Assembly (NCBI GenBank): GCA_015057305.1
Contig: SVES01000007.1
Coordinates: forward strand, 32,991 to 96,990
DNA: 64,000 nucleotides
Direction of reading: 5' to 3'
Source: Pseudobutyrivibrio ruminis
GTDB lineage: Bacteria > Bacillota > Clostridia > Lachnospirales > Lachnospiraceae
The notes under the pieces were generated by a model. That model made no database searches, had not been told where the DNA came from, and saw only the letters and a program-made list of their open reading frames with translations. The position numbers and the translations under genes were made by a program. Of the stretch, positions 18,541 to 27,056 are shown piece by piece; within the stretch, counting starts at the first letter, position 1, and every line of letters starts with the position of its first letter.

Positions 18541-19890
18541 ATGAAAAGAATAGTTTTATTTTCAAGCAATAGTAAGCATAGAGATAAGAGTAGTAATTGT
18601 ACCGTATATCCGAAGTGGGCTAACCAGTGGGATGAGGTGGCTGCTCGATATAGTGACTATGAAATATGGCTTGTAGTGCAACTAAACGGTAGATATTTCT
18701 TAGATATAAATGATGGAGAATTGGTAAAAGAGCCAGAGAAAATCCATTTAAAGATTCTTCCTATGGAGGCTAAGCTAAAGGAGTTTATTCAGGCTATTGC
18801 AGAATTAAAACCAGATATTGCAATAGCTATGCCAGGTCCCGTAAGTGGGTATGACTGGAATGGCATTAGGGATGCAGGAATTGCAGAAGGTCTCAGAAAT
18901 CTGGATATTGAAACTATATGCTATTCTGCTGAGACAGCAATGAATTGCTTTGATAAATGGAGAACACACCAGATTCTAAAGGCAAATGGTTTTAGGATAC
19001 CAAATGCACTATATCTTCAACATGAATTATTTACATCTACTAAGCTTGATGCTGTATCCACAGGGAATGTGTACCAAGAACATATTCTTTGGGAAGTGGA
19101 GAATATGGAGATGCCTGTGGTTATTAAGAGCACTACAGGTTCTTCTTCCATGGGAATCCATGTGGCAAAGGATTTTGAGGATGCAAAAAATTATCTTCTT
19201 TCAGAAGAGCTGGTAGAAGATGTTTTAATTGAGCAATTCTTAGATGGTGAGGAATATGGCGCTGAGGTACATGGTTACAAGGAACATTATGTAGTTTCGC
19301 CACCATATAGAATATTCAATACCGTTAAAGGTCAGCTAAATGATCCTCTTGGTGCCACTACCTTGAAATATGGACCTGTCTTAGATGAAAAACTGCATAT
19401 AGAGGAATTGAGAAGCGAGCTTAAAAGAATGGCTGATATCATGGAATTTGCTGGCATTATGGAAATTGATTTAGTGTTGGTAAAAGGTGAATGGTATATT
19501 CTTGAAATCAACAACAGATGGTCTGGGCTTACAACACTTATTACAGCATCTCAGGATAGATATCCTTACGAAGTTTATATCAATCAGGCAGAGGATGAAT
19601 GTCAGTATCTAAATGATGTCAAGAATCTAAAATATGCTCTTCAATTTAAAATGAAGGAAGCTGATAGAAAAACGTTGGAGAATATTTCTGCTGAACCTGG
19701 TATGAAAAGTGTTATCCAGTATGATGTAAGACTACCGGGAAAAGAACCATTTTCCTTTAACGACGCAGTAATGGGGGGATATGATAGCATTGGTGGTCTT
19801 ATAACAGGATTTGAAGCCTTAGCAAGTAAGTATTCGGCGCAGATACTAGAAGGTCTAGTTCAGGCACTTAAGGAAAAGGAAGGATTATAA
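18541..19890 (+). CDS. ATP-grasp carboxylate-amine ligase, copy 2
   Basis: This 449-residue protein is a clear paralogue of the preceding gene, sharing the spacing of FDKWRTHQILKANGFRIP, MPVVIKSTTGSSSMGIHVAKDFEDAKNYL, DVLIEQFLDGEEYGAEVHG and MEIDLVLVKGEWYILEINNRWSGLTTL. The metal-binding motif EINNRWSG differs from EVNPRISG of copy 1, which suggests a different substrate. It follows copy 1 by 19 bases with AGAGGGG as ribosome site and precedes the phosphatase by four bases. An amino-acid ligase role is expected from the fold; the substrates are unknown. Confidence 0.85.
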   Translation: MKRIVLFSSNSKHRDKSSNCTVYPKWANQWDEVAARYSDYEIWLVVQLNGRYFLDINDGELVKEPEKIHLKILPMEAKLKEFIQAIAELKPDIAIAMPGPVSGYDWNGIRDAGIAEGLRNLDIETICYSAETAMNCFDKWRTHQILKANGFRIPNALYLQHELFTSTKLDAVSTGNVYQEHILWEVENMEMPVVIKSTTGSSSMGIHVAKDFEDAKNYLLSEELVEDVLIEQFLDGEEYGAEVHGYKEHYVVSPPYRIFNTVKGQLNDPLGATTLKYGPVLDEKLHIEELRSELKRMADIMEFAGIMEIDLVLVKGEWYILEINNRWSGLTTLITASQDRYPYEVYINQAEDECQYLNDVKNLKYALQFKMKEADRKTLENISAEPGMKSVIQYDVRLPGKEPFSFNDAVMGGYDSIGGLITGFEALASKYSAQILEGLVQALKEKEGL

Positions 19891-19894
19891 GCTA

Positions 19895-20710
19895 ATGGAT
19901 AATAGCAGGGCAGTTTTATTTGAAAAGGTGCAAAACGCAAGAGACTTGGGAGGTATTATTATCGGTGATAGTCAGATAAAGAGAGGAAAGCTTCTTAGAT
20001 GCGCATCCCTTTCAAATGCTACTGGTGAAGATATTTTAAAGCTTCAAAAGGAATATAACCCTGCTTATGTGGTAGATTTTAGGATGAACCATGAAACAGA
20101 ACAAAGCCCTGATCCTAAGATTCCAGATACATTAAACTATTCTATTCCTGTTTTAGAACTGGAAAATGTACCAGGCCATAAAGCTGACTTCTTTTCACAT
20201 AAAAAAGAAACAAGTGATAGTAGATTACAAAAGCTTATAGAGTTGACAAAATCAGGACTACCAGATGAAAGACTTTACTTATTATTCCTACATTCCGAAA
20301 GGGGAAAGAAGGCTTATACAACTTTTTTCAATTTATTAATACAATTGCCCGAGGATAAGGGTATGGTATGGCATTGTAAGGATGGTAAGGACCGCACAGG
20401 TATAGCTGCCATGCTGTTGCTTTCTGCGCTAGGTGCATCGAATGATGTAATCATGGAGGATTATCTTTTAACCAATAAGCAAAATGAGAAGCCACTATCA
20501 GAATTACGCCATAAGCTTGATGGAGTAGATATTCCAGAAAGTCAGAAGGAAATAATACTATTTATTTCTGGAAGCGTATATGAGCGCTATTTATTATCAG
20601 CCATTAACTGGCTTAAGGAAAATTATGGTGGAGCGTTAGGTTACCTTTCCAAGGAATGCATGGTAGATGAAGCTGCTGTTAGAAAGCTGAAAGAAAAGTT
20701 TCTTGTATAA
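19895..20710 (+). CDS. Tyrosine/dual-specificity-type phosphatase (Y_phosphatase3 family)
   Basis: This 271-residue protein shows the C-X5-R active site HCKDGKDRTG near residue 165, plus the family N-terminal NARDLGG, RGKLLRCASLS and VDFRMNHETEQSPDP motifs. Relatives act as bacterial protein tyrosine phosphatases or lipid and small-molecule phosphatases. No signal peptide is visible. Lying inside the biosynthetic operon next to two ATP-grasp enzymes, with a CapA-like phosphatase at the other end, it may remove a phosphate from an intermediate rather than act in signalling; that is inference from position alone. Confidence 0.85.
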   Translation: MDNSRAVLFEKVQNARDLGGIIIGDSQIKRGKLLRCASLSNATGEDILKLQKEYNPAYVVDFRMNHETEQSPDPKIPDTLNYSIPVLELENVPGHKADFFSHKKETSDSRLQKLIELTKSGLPDERLYLLFLHSERGKKAYTTFFNLLIQLPEDKGMVWHCKDGKDRTGIAAMLLLSALGASNDVIMEDYLLTNKQNEKPLSELRHKLDGVDIPESQKEIILFISGSVYERYLLSAINWLKENYGGALGYLSKECMVDEAAVRKLKEKFLV

Positions 20711-20712
20711 AT

Positions 20713-21333
20713 ATGGACGAAATTATTAGTTTTAAAAACACAAAAGTTAATCTTAAACTTGCTGATGATATAGAGTCTATTACAGAAAAGGATTTTGATG
20801 AAATGCTTGATAGACTGCCAGATTGGCAAAGAAAAAAGGCTCTTTCATATTATTTTTTTCCGGATAGAGTTTTATCTGCAAAATCCTTTTTATTGTTGGA
20901 AGAGCAGTTAAAAGAATGCTATGGGATAACAGGAAATATTGAGTTTGAATACGAACAAAAAGGAAAGCCCATATTAAAAGAAAATCGTGATGTTCATTTT
21001 AATATAAGTCATTGTAAAAAGGCTATTTTAACAACGGTATCTACTACACCTGTGGGGTGTGACATAGAAGAAATCCCAGCTGAATTAAATATGAATATAT
21101 GCAATTATTCTTTTAATGAAAATGAATTAAAGGAAATTTTAAATGGGGATAATCCGTGTGTGGAATTCGCAAGGCTTTGGACAATGAAGGAAGCTTTTGT
21201 AAAACTTACAGGAGAGGGAATAACTGAAAACTTACCTAATCTTTTTAGTGAAGACGTCATTAACCGTATTAGTTTTAAAACTAAGGTTTATGAAGAAAAG
21301 GGTTACGTATATACGGTTTGTGTATGGAGATAG
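20713..21333 (+). CDS. 4'-phosphopantetheinyl transferase (Sfp type), cluster-associated
   Basis: This 206-residue protein carries FNISHCKKAILTTV, VGCDIEEI (Mg-binding Asp and Glu) and LWTMKEAFVKLTGEGI, the WxxKEA signature of Sfp-type enzymes. It transfers phosphopantetheine from CoA to the carrier serines of the NRPS proteins. It starts two bases after the phosphatase stop with little visible ribosome site, implying coupling. It is distinct in sequence from the second transferase at 33162. It is the last intact gene of the cluster. Confidence 0.92.
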   Translation: MDEIISFKNTKVNLKLADDIESITEKDFDEMLDRLPDWQRKKALSYYFFPDRVLSAKSFLLLEEQLKECYGITGNIEFEYEQKGKPILKENRDVHFNISHCKKAILTTVSTTPVGCDIEEIPAELNMNICNYSFNENELKEILNGDNPCVEFARLWTMKEAFVKLTGEGITENLPNLFSEDVINRISFKTKVYEEKGYVYTVCVWR

Positions 21334-21371
21334 TGTAAATTCGATAGTTGTTTCATAAAAAAGGAGGCAAC

Positions 21372-21607
21372 ATGAGAAAAAATTATCTTGATAATATTCG
21401 ATTTTCTACAGTATTTATAGTTTTAATTTATCATGTAATTTATTTTTACAAAACTCTGGACTTCCTGTTTGGCTAATCTACGTGTTGGCAATTGCTGGAA
21501 CGTTTGTACTTTCATTTGCATTATATGAAATTCTACATCGGATTCCGGTGCTGAGATTTATTATCTTTGGAATTAGAAAAAAGAAAATAAAAACAAAAAT
21601 AAAATGA
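21372..21607 (+). pseudogene. Acyltransferase-3 family gene remnant with internal deletion
   Basis: AAGGAGG precedes an ATG at 21372 that opens RKNYLDNIRFSTVFIVLIYHVIYFY, the typical N-terminus of acyltransferase-3 membrane proteins, and then stops at 21474. In the +2 frame, from about 21446 to the TGA at 21605, comes NSGLPVWLIYVLAIAGTFVLSFALYEILHRIPVLRFIIFGIRKKK, the typical C-terminal helix and tail of the same family. About 300 middle residues are missing and the two ends are out of frame, so the gene is a deletion relic. The functional ancestor would have O-acylated a sugar or peptide, fitting the cluster just upstream. Confidence 0.75.
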
Positions 21608-21698
21608 ATATTTTGTGATAATACACACATACTGTAAATGTAGGTATATAATTAGATAGTGAATTCTAATACACAAATTTTTATAGTGGGGTGAAATT

Positions 21699-23555
21699 AT
21701 GAACAGAGAACAAAGAAGAGAAGCTATAAAAGAGCGGTTGGACGAACAATTGACTGATGAACAAAAAGAAAATTTAGGAGCTATTGCAAAGATAGCTGAG
21801 AACAATAAAGGCAATTTTTTTCAGTCAATTTCCTTTCAAAATGGTCTGATTTATGCATTGATTCTTGTTGCTTTCATTATTTATGCCGTAGTAACTAATA
21901 GAGCCATGGCATCTAATGTAGCTACTGCAACAACAGCTAGCACAAATCAATCTGAATTAATGGCAGAAGAATCAGCTTTAAGGCAGGACACCATTGGAGC
22001 TGCAGGTCAGATAAATGCCCTAATCGGAATGGCATCTATTGATTATCAATTCACAGATGATAATTTTGCAGAATTAGATGGATATATTGCTGATATCAGT
22101 TCACATTTGGACTATATAGATGGAAGTATTCTAGTTACACAACTACCTGATGGTCCTCAGCTGGCAGGAGATTTAAGAGCTTCGGTTGAAGCCTGGGTAG
22201 AAAATGTTAAACAGGAAGAGGAATACATTAAATCCCACAATGCAGCAATGGCTCAAAGCTATTGGGCAGCTGATTATACTGAAAACTATAATAACATGGT
22301 GGCTCAATTTGATAATGTAGAGACTGGTATAAATAGTCTTGCAGACGGACTTGGCGCATACTTAGAAAGGCAGGAGTCAGAGGCTGCCAGAACTGGTTAT
22401 ATAATTCTTGTATTAGTAGTAATTATGATAGTTATAAGCTTTTTGCTTAGCTTCTTTAGAATTAATAAGACAATACTTGGCATATCCTATGAGCTACAGG
22501 CAATCATCAATAATATTAATAAAGGTAAGGGTGATTTGACTGCTCGTATTAATACCAAGACTAAAACAGAGCTTGCTATGATTTCAGATTGTATAAATCA
22601 ATTCCTTGGAACCTTGCAGGGGGTTATCAAGGATGTTAAAGAGGGTGCTACAGTTCTTACATCTTCTTCTGATAGTGTTATTATCAAGATTCAAAGCGCA
22701 AGCGACAATGTAACAAACACATCTGCAGCTATGGAGGAGCTTGCAGCTTCTATGGAAAATGTGGCTACAACTGCTGGTGACTTAAACGATAGACTTTCAC
22801 TTGTAAAAGAGGCTACAGATGCCATTGACGAACAGGCCAAGGCTGGCGCTGAAAAAGCAGATGAAATCAAACATGAGGCAGATGCTATAAAGAAGGAAGC
22901 AAATGCCAAGAAAGAAAACACTGGCGCAAAAATGGAAGAACTTTCTAGAGTTCTTGAGGAGTCTGTTAAGGAGTCAGAACAGGTTAATCAAATTAGTGAG
23001 CTTACAAATGATATTCTTGATATTGCAAGCCAAACCAACCTGCTAGCGCTAAATGCTTCTATCGAGGCAGCAAGAGCTGGAGAAGCTGGAAAGGGCTTTG
23101 CAGTAGTTGCAGATGAAATCAGTACACTTGCTGCAAACTCAAGAGATACAGCAGGAAATATTCAGGAGATTTCAGCAAAGGTTACAACTGCTGTTAAATC
23201 ACTTTCGGACAATGCAATTCAAGTTATTGATTTTATCAATCAGAATGTATTAGCTGATTATGATGCATTTGTAGATACTGGTGCCAAATACGAAAATACA
23301 GCCACAATGATAGATGAAATGCTATCAACCTTCACTGATAAGGCTAACAACCTCAATAGTGTAATGACTGAAATGGCTGACAGAATTGAAAGCATTTCAA
23401 ATTCTGTAAATGAAAGCTCAAATGCAATTAGCATGTCGGCTACAGCTACTACGGAGATTGTTGGAGAAATCCAAGGAATCAATGATGCAATGGATCAAAA
23501 CAACAATGTAACCAAGCAGCTTAATGCAAGTACTCAAAAATTTGAGATTGTGTAA
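21699..23555 (+). CDS. Methyl-accepting chemotaxis protein
   Basis: This 618-residue receptor has a cytoplasmic N-terminal tail of about 45 residues, TM1 near residues 49-66, a roughly 165-residue extracellular sensor, TM2 near 232-252, a HAMP-like linker, and a signalling domain with the hairpin tip [34 protein letters not shown]. The sensor is Ala/Asp/Gln-rich and helical, perhaps a four-helix bundle; its ligand cannot be inferred. The long charged tail before TM1 is somewhat unusual. GTGGGGTG precedes the ATG. No flagellar or che genes lie nearby. Confidence 0.93.
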   Translation: MNREQRREAIKERLDEQLTDEQKENLGAIAKIAENNKGNFFQSISFQNGLIYALILVAFIIYAVVTNRAMASNVATATTASTNQSELMAEESALRQDTIGAAGQINALIGMASIDYQFTDDNFAELDGYIADISSHLDYIDGSILVTQLPDGPQLAGDLRASVEAWVENVKQEEEYIKSHNAAMAQSYWAADYTENYNNMVAQFDNVETGINSLADGLGAYLERQESEAARTGYIILVLVVIMIVISFLLSFFRINKTILGISYELQAIINNINKGKGDLTARINTKTKTELAMISDCINQFLGTLQGVIKDVKEGATVLTSSSDSVIIKIQSASDNVTNTSAAMEELAASMENVATTAGDLNDRLSLVKEATDAIDEQAKAGAEKADEIKHEADAIKKEANAKKENTGAKMEELSRVLEESVKESEQVNQISELTNDILDIASQTNLLALNASIEAARAGEAGKGFAVVADEISTLAANSRDTAGNIQEISAKVTTAVKSLSDNAIQVIDFINQNVLADYDAFVDTGAKYENTATMIDEMLSTFTDKANNLNSVMTEMADRIESISNSVNESSNAISMSATATTEIVGEIQGINDAMDQNNNVTKQLNASTQKFEIV

Positions 23556-23562
23556 ATGATAC

Positions 23563-23653
23563 GCCTCTTGTTACGGCAACAAGCCTTAGTGATTCTTCGC
23601 TCACCTAGAATGGTTCGCTTAAGAATCCTAAGAGCTTGTTTCCTACAAGAGGC
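23563..23653 (-). repeat. ~90-bp structured repeat, copy A (reverse orientation relative to copy B)
   Basis: The segment folds as a long imperfect hairpin: outer arms GCCTCTTGT/ACAAGAGGC, inner arms AACAAGCCTTAG.GATTCTT/AAGAATC.CTAAGAGCTTGTT. Its reverse complement aligns over its whole length with 59981-60073 (about 70% identity by hand), sharing blocks such as CTTAAGCG and CGTAACAAG. Each copy has four CTTGT/ACAAG arms, so it can form either one long or two short hairpins. It lies just downstream of the chemoreceptor gene. Confidence 0.7.
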
Positions 23654-23743
23654 TTAAGTTTTGCCCAATCTTAAGATAGCGTGTTACCTACTTGAGGCTT
23701 AGATTTTGCCAATTTTACGGAAGACTTGTATTTTGCCAAAAAG
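23643..23743 (+). repeat. Degenerate short direct repeats (AGGCTTA..TTTTGCCAA)
   Basis: CTACAAGAGGCTTAAGTTTT at 23643 recurs as CTACTTGAGGCTTAGATTTT at 23688, each followed by GCC(C)AAT, and a third partial copy, ACTTGTATTTTGCCAA, lies near 23724. The last copy contributes the -35 region of the promoter before 23799. The function is unknown; they may be remnants of duplications around the structured repeat. Confidence 0.45.
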
Positions 23744-23754
23744 ACGGCTATAAT
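23726..23754 (+). promoter_or_regulatory. Sigma-A-type promoter for the aldolase gene
   Basis: TTGTAT (23726-23731), a 17-base spacer and a perfect TATAAT (23749-23754) lie 44 bases upstream of the ATG at 23799, which is preceded by CGGAGG. Confidence 0.65.
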
Positions 23755-23798
23755 TTACTTTATCACTTTTAACCACTAAAGTAACGGAGGACATAAAC

Positions 23799-24776
23799 AT
23801 GAAGAAAGAAATATCCAAGCTTTTAGAAGTTAGGGAAAGCGTTAGGGTTGTTGATGCAACCTTGCGTGACGGGGGGTTAGTAAACGATTTTTATTTTACA
23901 GATGAATTTGCAAAGGCTCTCTATTTAACTAATGTAAAGGCTGGGGTTGACTATATGGAAATGGGCTATCGCGCTGACAAAGAGCAGTTCGACGTGGACA
24001 AATTCGGCCCATGGAAATTTTCTTCAGATGAATATATTAGAAAAATTGTTGGCGAAAATGATACCGATTTAAAGCTTGCTATTATGGCTGATGTTGGCAG
24101 ATGTAATTACAAGGAGGATATTCATCCTAAGGCTGAAAGTCCAGTAGATTTAATTCGTGTGGCAACATATCTTCATCAATTGCCAGGAGCAGTTCAGATG
24201 ATTGAGGATGCCTACAAGAAGGGCTACGAAACCACCTGCAACATAATGGCTATTTCCACAGCCTCAATGGAGGACATCAAATCAGCACTGGAAATTGTTT
24301 GTCAAACCCCAATTTCATGTATATATATTGTGGATAGCTATGGCTCTCTTTACCCAGAGCAGACAGAAAGAATTGCAGACATGTATTTTGAAATTGCATC
24401 AAAGCACGGCAAGAGAGTAGGTATGCACGCCCACGACAATCAAAAGCTTGCCTTTGCAAATACAATAGAAGCTGTTGGTGACAATGTGGACTATTTGGAT
24501 GCAACCTATTGCAGCATGGGTAGAGGCGCTGGCAACTGTGCAATGGAACTGCTTTTGGGCTTCCTCAAAAACCCTAAATACAAGGAGAGATACGCTATCA
24601 AGTTTGTAGAAGATTACATGATGCCTCTTAAGGAGCAGGGCGTAGTTTGGGGCTACGATATGCAGTACCTTACAACAGGCTTGCTTAATCAGCATCCTCG
24701 TACTGCAATTGAATTTACAAAGCAGGGCCGCAAGGATTATTTCGCATTTTATCAAGAGATGCAGAATATGGATTAA
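23799..24776 (+). CDS. DRE-TIM metallolyase (HMGL-like aldolase)
   Basis: This 325-residue protein begins its TIM barrel with VRVVDATLRDGGLVNDFYF, where DATLRDGG is the DRE-type metal and catalytic motif, and carries GMHAHDNQKLAFANTIEAVGDNVDYLDATYCSMGRGAGNCAMELLLGFL with the HxH metal ligands and the GxGRGAGN motif. Relatives include 4-hydroxy-2-oxovalerate aldolase and isopropylmalate/homocitrate synthases. It lacks the C-terminal regulatory domain of the synthases, and no acetaldehyde dehydrogenase partner is next to it, so the exact reaction is open. It is a single-gene unit with its own promoter and a terminator about 200 bases downstream. Confidence 0.82.
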   Translation: MKKEISKLLEVRESVRVVDATLRDGGLVNDFYFTDEFAKALYLTNVKAGVDYMEMGYRADKEQFDVDKFGPWKFSSDEYIRKIVGENDTDLKLAIMADVGRCNYKEDIHPKAESPVDLIRVATYLHQLPGAVQMIEDAYKKGYETTCNIMAISTASMEDIKSALEIVCQTPISCIYIVDSYGSLYPEQTERIADMYFEIASKHGKRVGMHAHDNQKLAFANTIEAVGDNVDYLDATYCSMGRGAGNCAMELLLGFLKNPKYKERYAIKFVEDYMMPLKEQGVVWGYDMQYLTTGLLNQHPRTAIEFTKQGRKDYFAFYQEMQNMD

Positions 24777-24870
24777 ATGAATGACTTTGTGTCAAAATTA
24801 TGTTATCATATCTAGGCGAATAATAATTAATTAGGGGGTTGTAACAAATAGTTATGATTAATATAATCTT

Positions 24871-24937
<67 letters not shown>

Positions 24938-24971
24938 TAGCTTAATCTACGGCTATAACTATACATATTTT

Positions 24972-25011
24972 AAGCAACACTTTAGGAATACCCTAAGGTG
25001 TTGCTTTTTTT
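24972..25011 (+). terminator. Rho-independent terminator before the amidase gene
   Basis: AAGCAACACTTTAGG, an AATA loop, CCCTAAGGTGTTGCTT and seven further T form a classic intrinsic terminator. It lies between the GACA tract and the amidase ribosome site, so it either ends the aldolase transcript or attenuates a leader. Confidence 0.88.
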
Positions 25012-25042
25012 GTTACAAAAAAAGGAGTGAAATGTTGTTTCA

Positions 25043-25873
25043 ATGAAAAAGCTATTGAAAATATCCATTAGCATCTCCTTGCTTTGTCTGCTTGCCATAT
25101 TATTTGTATGGATTATTCGCGAAAGTTCTAACAATACAACTGAAATAACATCAGATACAAGTGAAACTATACCTGAAACTATACATGAAGTGTCTACAGA
25201 GACTGAACCTGAAATAGACAATAGTGACTATACAATCGTGATAGATCCAGGTCATCAGGCTGCTGCCAATTGGGAGGAGGAGCCTATAGGACCAGGGGCA
25301 AATGAAACAAAGCCAAAGGTTGCACCAGGAACTAAAGGCGTATCCACAGAAGTCCCTGAGTATCAGCTTACACTTGATATTTCACTAAAATTGCGAGATG
25401 AGCTAGTGGCTAGAGGTTATCAGGTAATCCTGCTTCGTGAAACAAATGAGGTGGATATTCCAAATTCTAAACGGGCAGAGCTTGCAAACCAGGCTAATGC
25501 AGATGCCTTTATTAGAATTCATGCCAATGGTTCGGAAAATAGTGAAGATACAGGCGCTATGACCATATGTCAGACCAGGGATAATCCTTACAATTCTGCT
25601 ATTTATGAACAATGCTACAGCTTATCGGAATGCATTTTGGATGCTTATGTAAAATCCACTGGCTGCAACAGGGAATATGTCTGGGAGACAGACACCATGA
25701 GCGGTATCAACTGGTGCCAGGTGCCAGTTACTATAGTAGAAATGGGATATATGACAAATCCCCAAGAGGATGAAATTATGCAAACTCCTGAATACCAGGA
25801 AAAGATGGTTCAAGGAATTGCTAATGGTATAGAAAATTTTTTCAAAAAGGAGAATGAAAAAAATGGCGACTAA
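25043..25873 (+). CDS. N-acetylmuramoyl-L-alanine amidase (Amidase_3), membrane-anchored
   Basis: This 276-residue protein has an N-terminal signal or anchor helix (LLKISISISLLCLLAILFVWII), a Thr/Glu-rich linker (ETIPETIHEVSTETEPE) and an Amidase_3 domain starting TIVIDPGHQAA. The zinc His of DPGH, RIHANGS and the C-terminal VEMGYMTNPQED Glu are present. It should cleave the MurNAc-L-Ala bond in peptidoglycan outside the membrane. AAAGGAGTG lies about 14 bases before the ATG. The 3' end overlaps the next zinc-ribbon gene, so the two are probably cotranscribed. Confidence 0.92.
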   Translation: MKKLLKISISISLLCLLAILFVWIIRESSNNTTEITSDTSETIPETIHEVSTETEPEIDNSDYTIVIDPGHQAAANWEEEPIGPGANETKPKVAPGTKGVSTEVPEYQLTLDISLKLRDELVARGYQVILLRETNEVDIPNSKRAELANQANADAFIRIHANGSENSEDTGAMTICQTRDNPYNSAIYEQCYSLSECILDAYVKSTGCNREYVWETDTMSGINWCQVPVTIVEMGYMTNPQEDEIMQTPEYQEKMVQGIANGIENFFKKENEKNGD

Positions 25874-26282
25874 TGAATCACAAGTGGCTAGAAAAATTAT
25901 GGAAGGAGAGCAAAGCTTATCTGAAATTGATGCATCAGTAAAGGCACTTGAAACAGCAATTGGGAAAAGATATGTTGAAAAGCATTTAGCTGACGCTACT
26001 GTAGAGGCTGACTATCAGGAAGAAATTACTAGAATCAAGGAACTGCTTACAGAAAAGGAAGAGATAGAAGTCAGGATTCTTGCTTTTAAGGGAAAGAGAA
26101 AATGTGACGCCTGCAAATCTGTTATTGATTTAAGCAGCATGTTTTGTAACAGATGCGGCACAAAGCTGGAACAGGTTGATTTTGAAAGAATTATCGGCGG
26201 ACAGATTTGCCCAAGCTGTGGCAGCATTATTGGAGAGGGGGTTAAGTTCTGCACTAATTGTGGAACTCAGCTTATAAAGTAG
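25863..26282 (+). CDS. Zinc-ribbon protein with N-terminal helical region
   Basis: This 139-residue protein has a predicted coiled or helical first half (residues ~1-75) followed by two four-cysteine zinc ribbons, CDACK...CNRCG and CPSCG...CTNCG. I prefer ATG 25863 because AAAAAGGAG is ten bases upstream; the ORF-track ATG at 25854 sits too close to that site. It overlaps the end of the amidase gene by 11 bases. No membrane segment is visible. Function is not recognised; similar double ribbons serve as protein-protein or nucleic-acid adaptors. Confidence 0.75.
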   Translation: MATNESQVARKIMEGEQSLSEIDASVKALETAIGKRYVEKHLADATVEADYQEEITRIKELLTEKEEIEVRILAFKGKRKCDACKSVIDLSSMFCNRCGTKLEQVDFERIIGGQICPSCGSIIGEGVKFCTNCGTQLIK

Positions 26283-26300
26283 ATTTAAGGAGGATGATAT

Positions 26301-27038
26301 ATGTACTGCGTAGGATGCGGAAAAGAGATTGAGGATGGACTAAAGTTTTGTCCTTACTGCGGAAAGACTCAAATTGATGAAAATGAGGAGAAGAAAACTT
26401 TTGGGAAAGAGCCTGAGGCTAAAGTTAATTTAGATAATTTAACAGGTGCTTTTTCAGAGCTAAAGGTAGGAGAGCCTGATGTTATCGCTAGTGATGATGA
26501 GGTCTTTGTTGATAGTGATGAGGTAAAGATAGAGTCATTAGGTAATGGATGGATTAAAAACCTTGTATTATCACATGGGCTCAATAAAAATGCTATGATT
26601 CTTACGAATAAGAGATTATATTTCCAAGGAAAAGCATTTAAAAAAGGTAGATTTATAAAGACTGAGCAGATTGTTAATGTGGAGGATGTTACTGGAGTTT
26701 CTACGGAATTTATGACCCCGATTGTTGGTTTGATTGTATGTGGACTATTATTAATTATTAATTTTTTATATTTGACGCAATTAGAATTTTATTTATTAGT
26801 GTACTTATTAGGTATGGCAGTAACTTTTAGTAGTTTTATCATAAATGCTTTGAAATTATTATTAATTGCTGTATTCATATTTCTTCTATTAACACGAAAA
26901 GCCTTCCTAAAAATCGACTATGCTGGTGGCTACATTCTATTTGAGCTAAAGAATTCAAATCGTCATAGAGCACCTGGCTTTATCAAGTCGCTAAACAAAG
27001 TAAAGGACAAACGTAAAGCAGAGCTTTCATGTAAATAA
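26301..27038 (+). CDS. Zinc-ribbon, PH-like, membrane protein
   Basis: This 245-residue protein begins MYCVGCGKEIEDGLKFCPYCGK (a zinc ribbon), followed by an acidic linker and a region NAMILTNKRLYFQGKAFKKGRFIKTEQIVNVEDVTGV that resembles bacterial PH or GRAM-like domains. Two or three hydrophobic helices follow (MTPIVGLIVCGLLLIINFLYL and FIINALKLLLIAVFIFLLL), and a basic tail ends it. The 5' context AGGAGGATGATATATGTACTG is nearly identical to that of the next gene, suggesting duplication of the gene head. Function unknown; probably a membrane-anchored adaptor. Confidence 0.75.
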   Translation: MYCVGCGKEIEDGLKFCPYCGKTQIDENEEKKTFGKEPEAKVNLDNLTGAFSELKVGEPDVIASDDEVFVDSDEVKIESLGNGWIKNLVLSHGLNKNAMILTNKRLYFQGKAFKKGRFIKTEQIVNVEDVTGVSTEFMTPIVGLIVCGLLLIINFLYLTQLEFYLLVYLLGMAVTFSSFIINALKLLLIAVFIFLLLTRKAFLKIDYAGGYILFELKNSNRHRAPGFIKSLNKVKDKRKAELSCK

Positions 27039-27056
27039 TATTTTGGAGGATGATAT

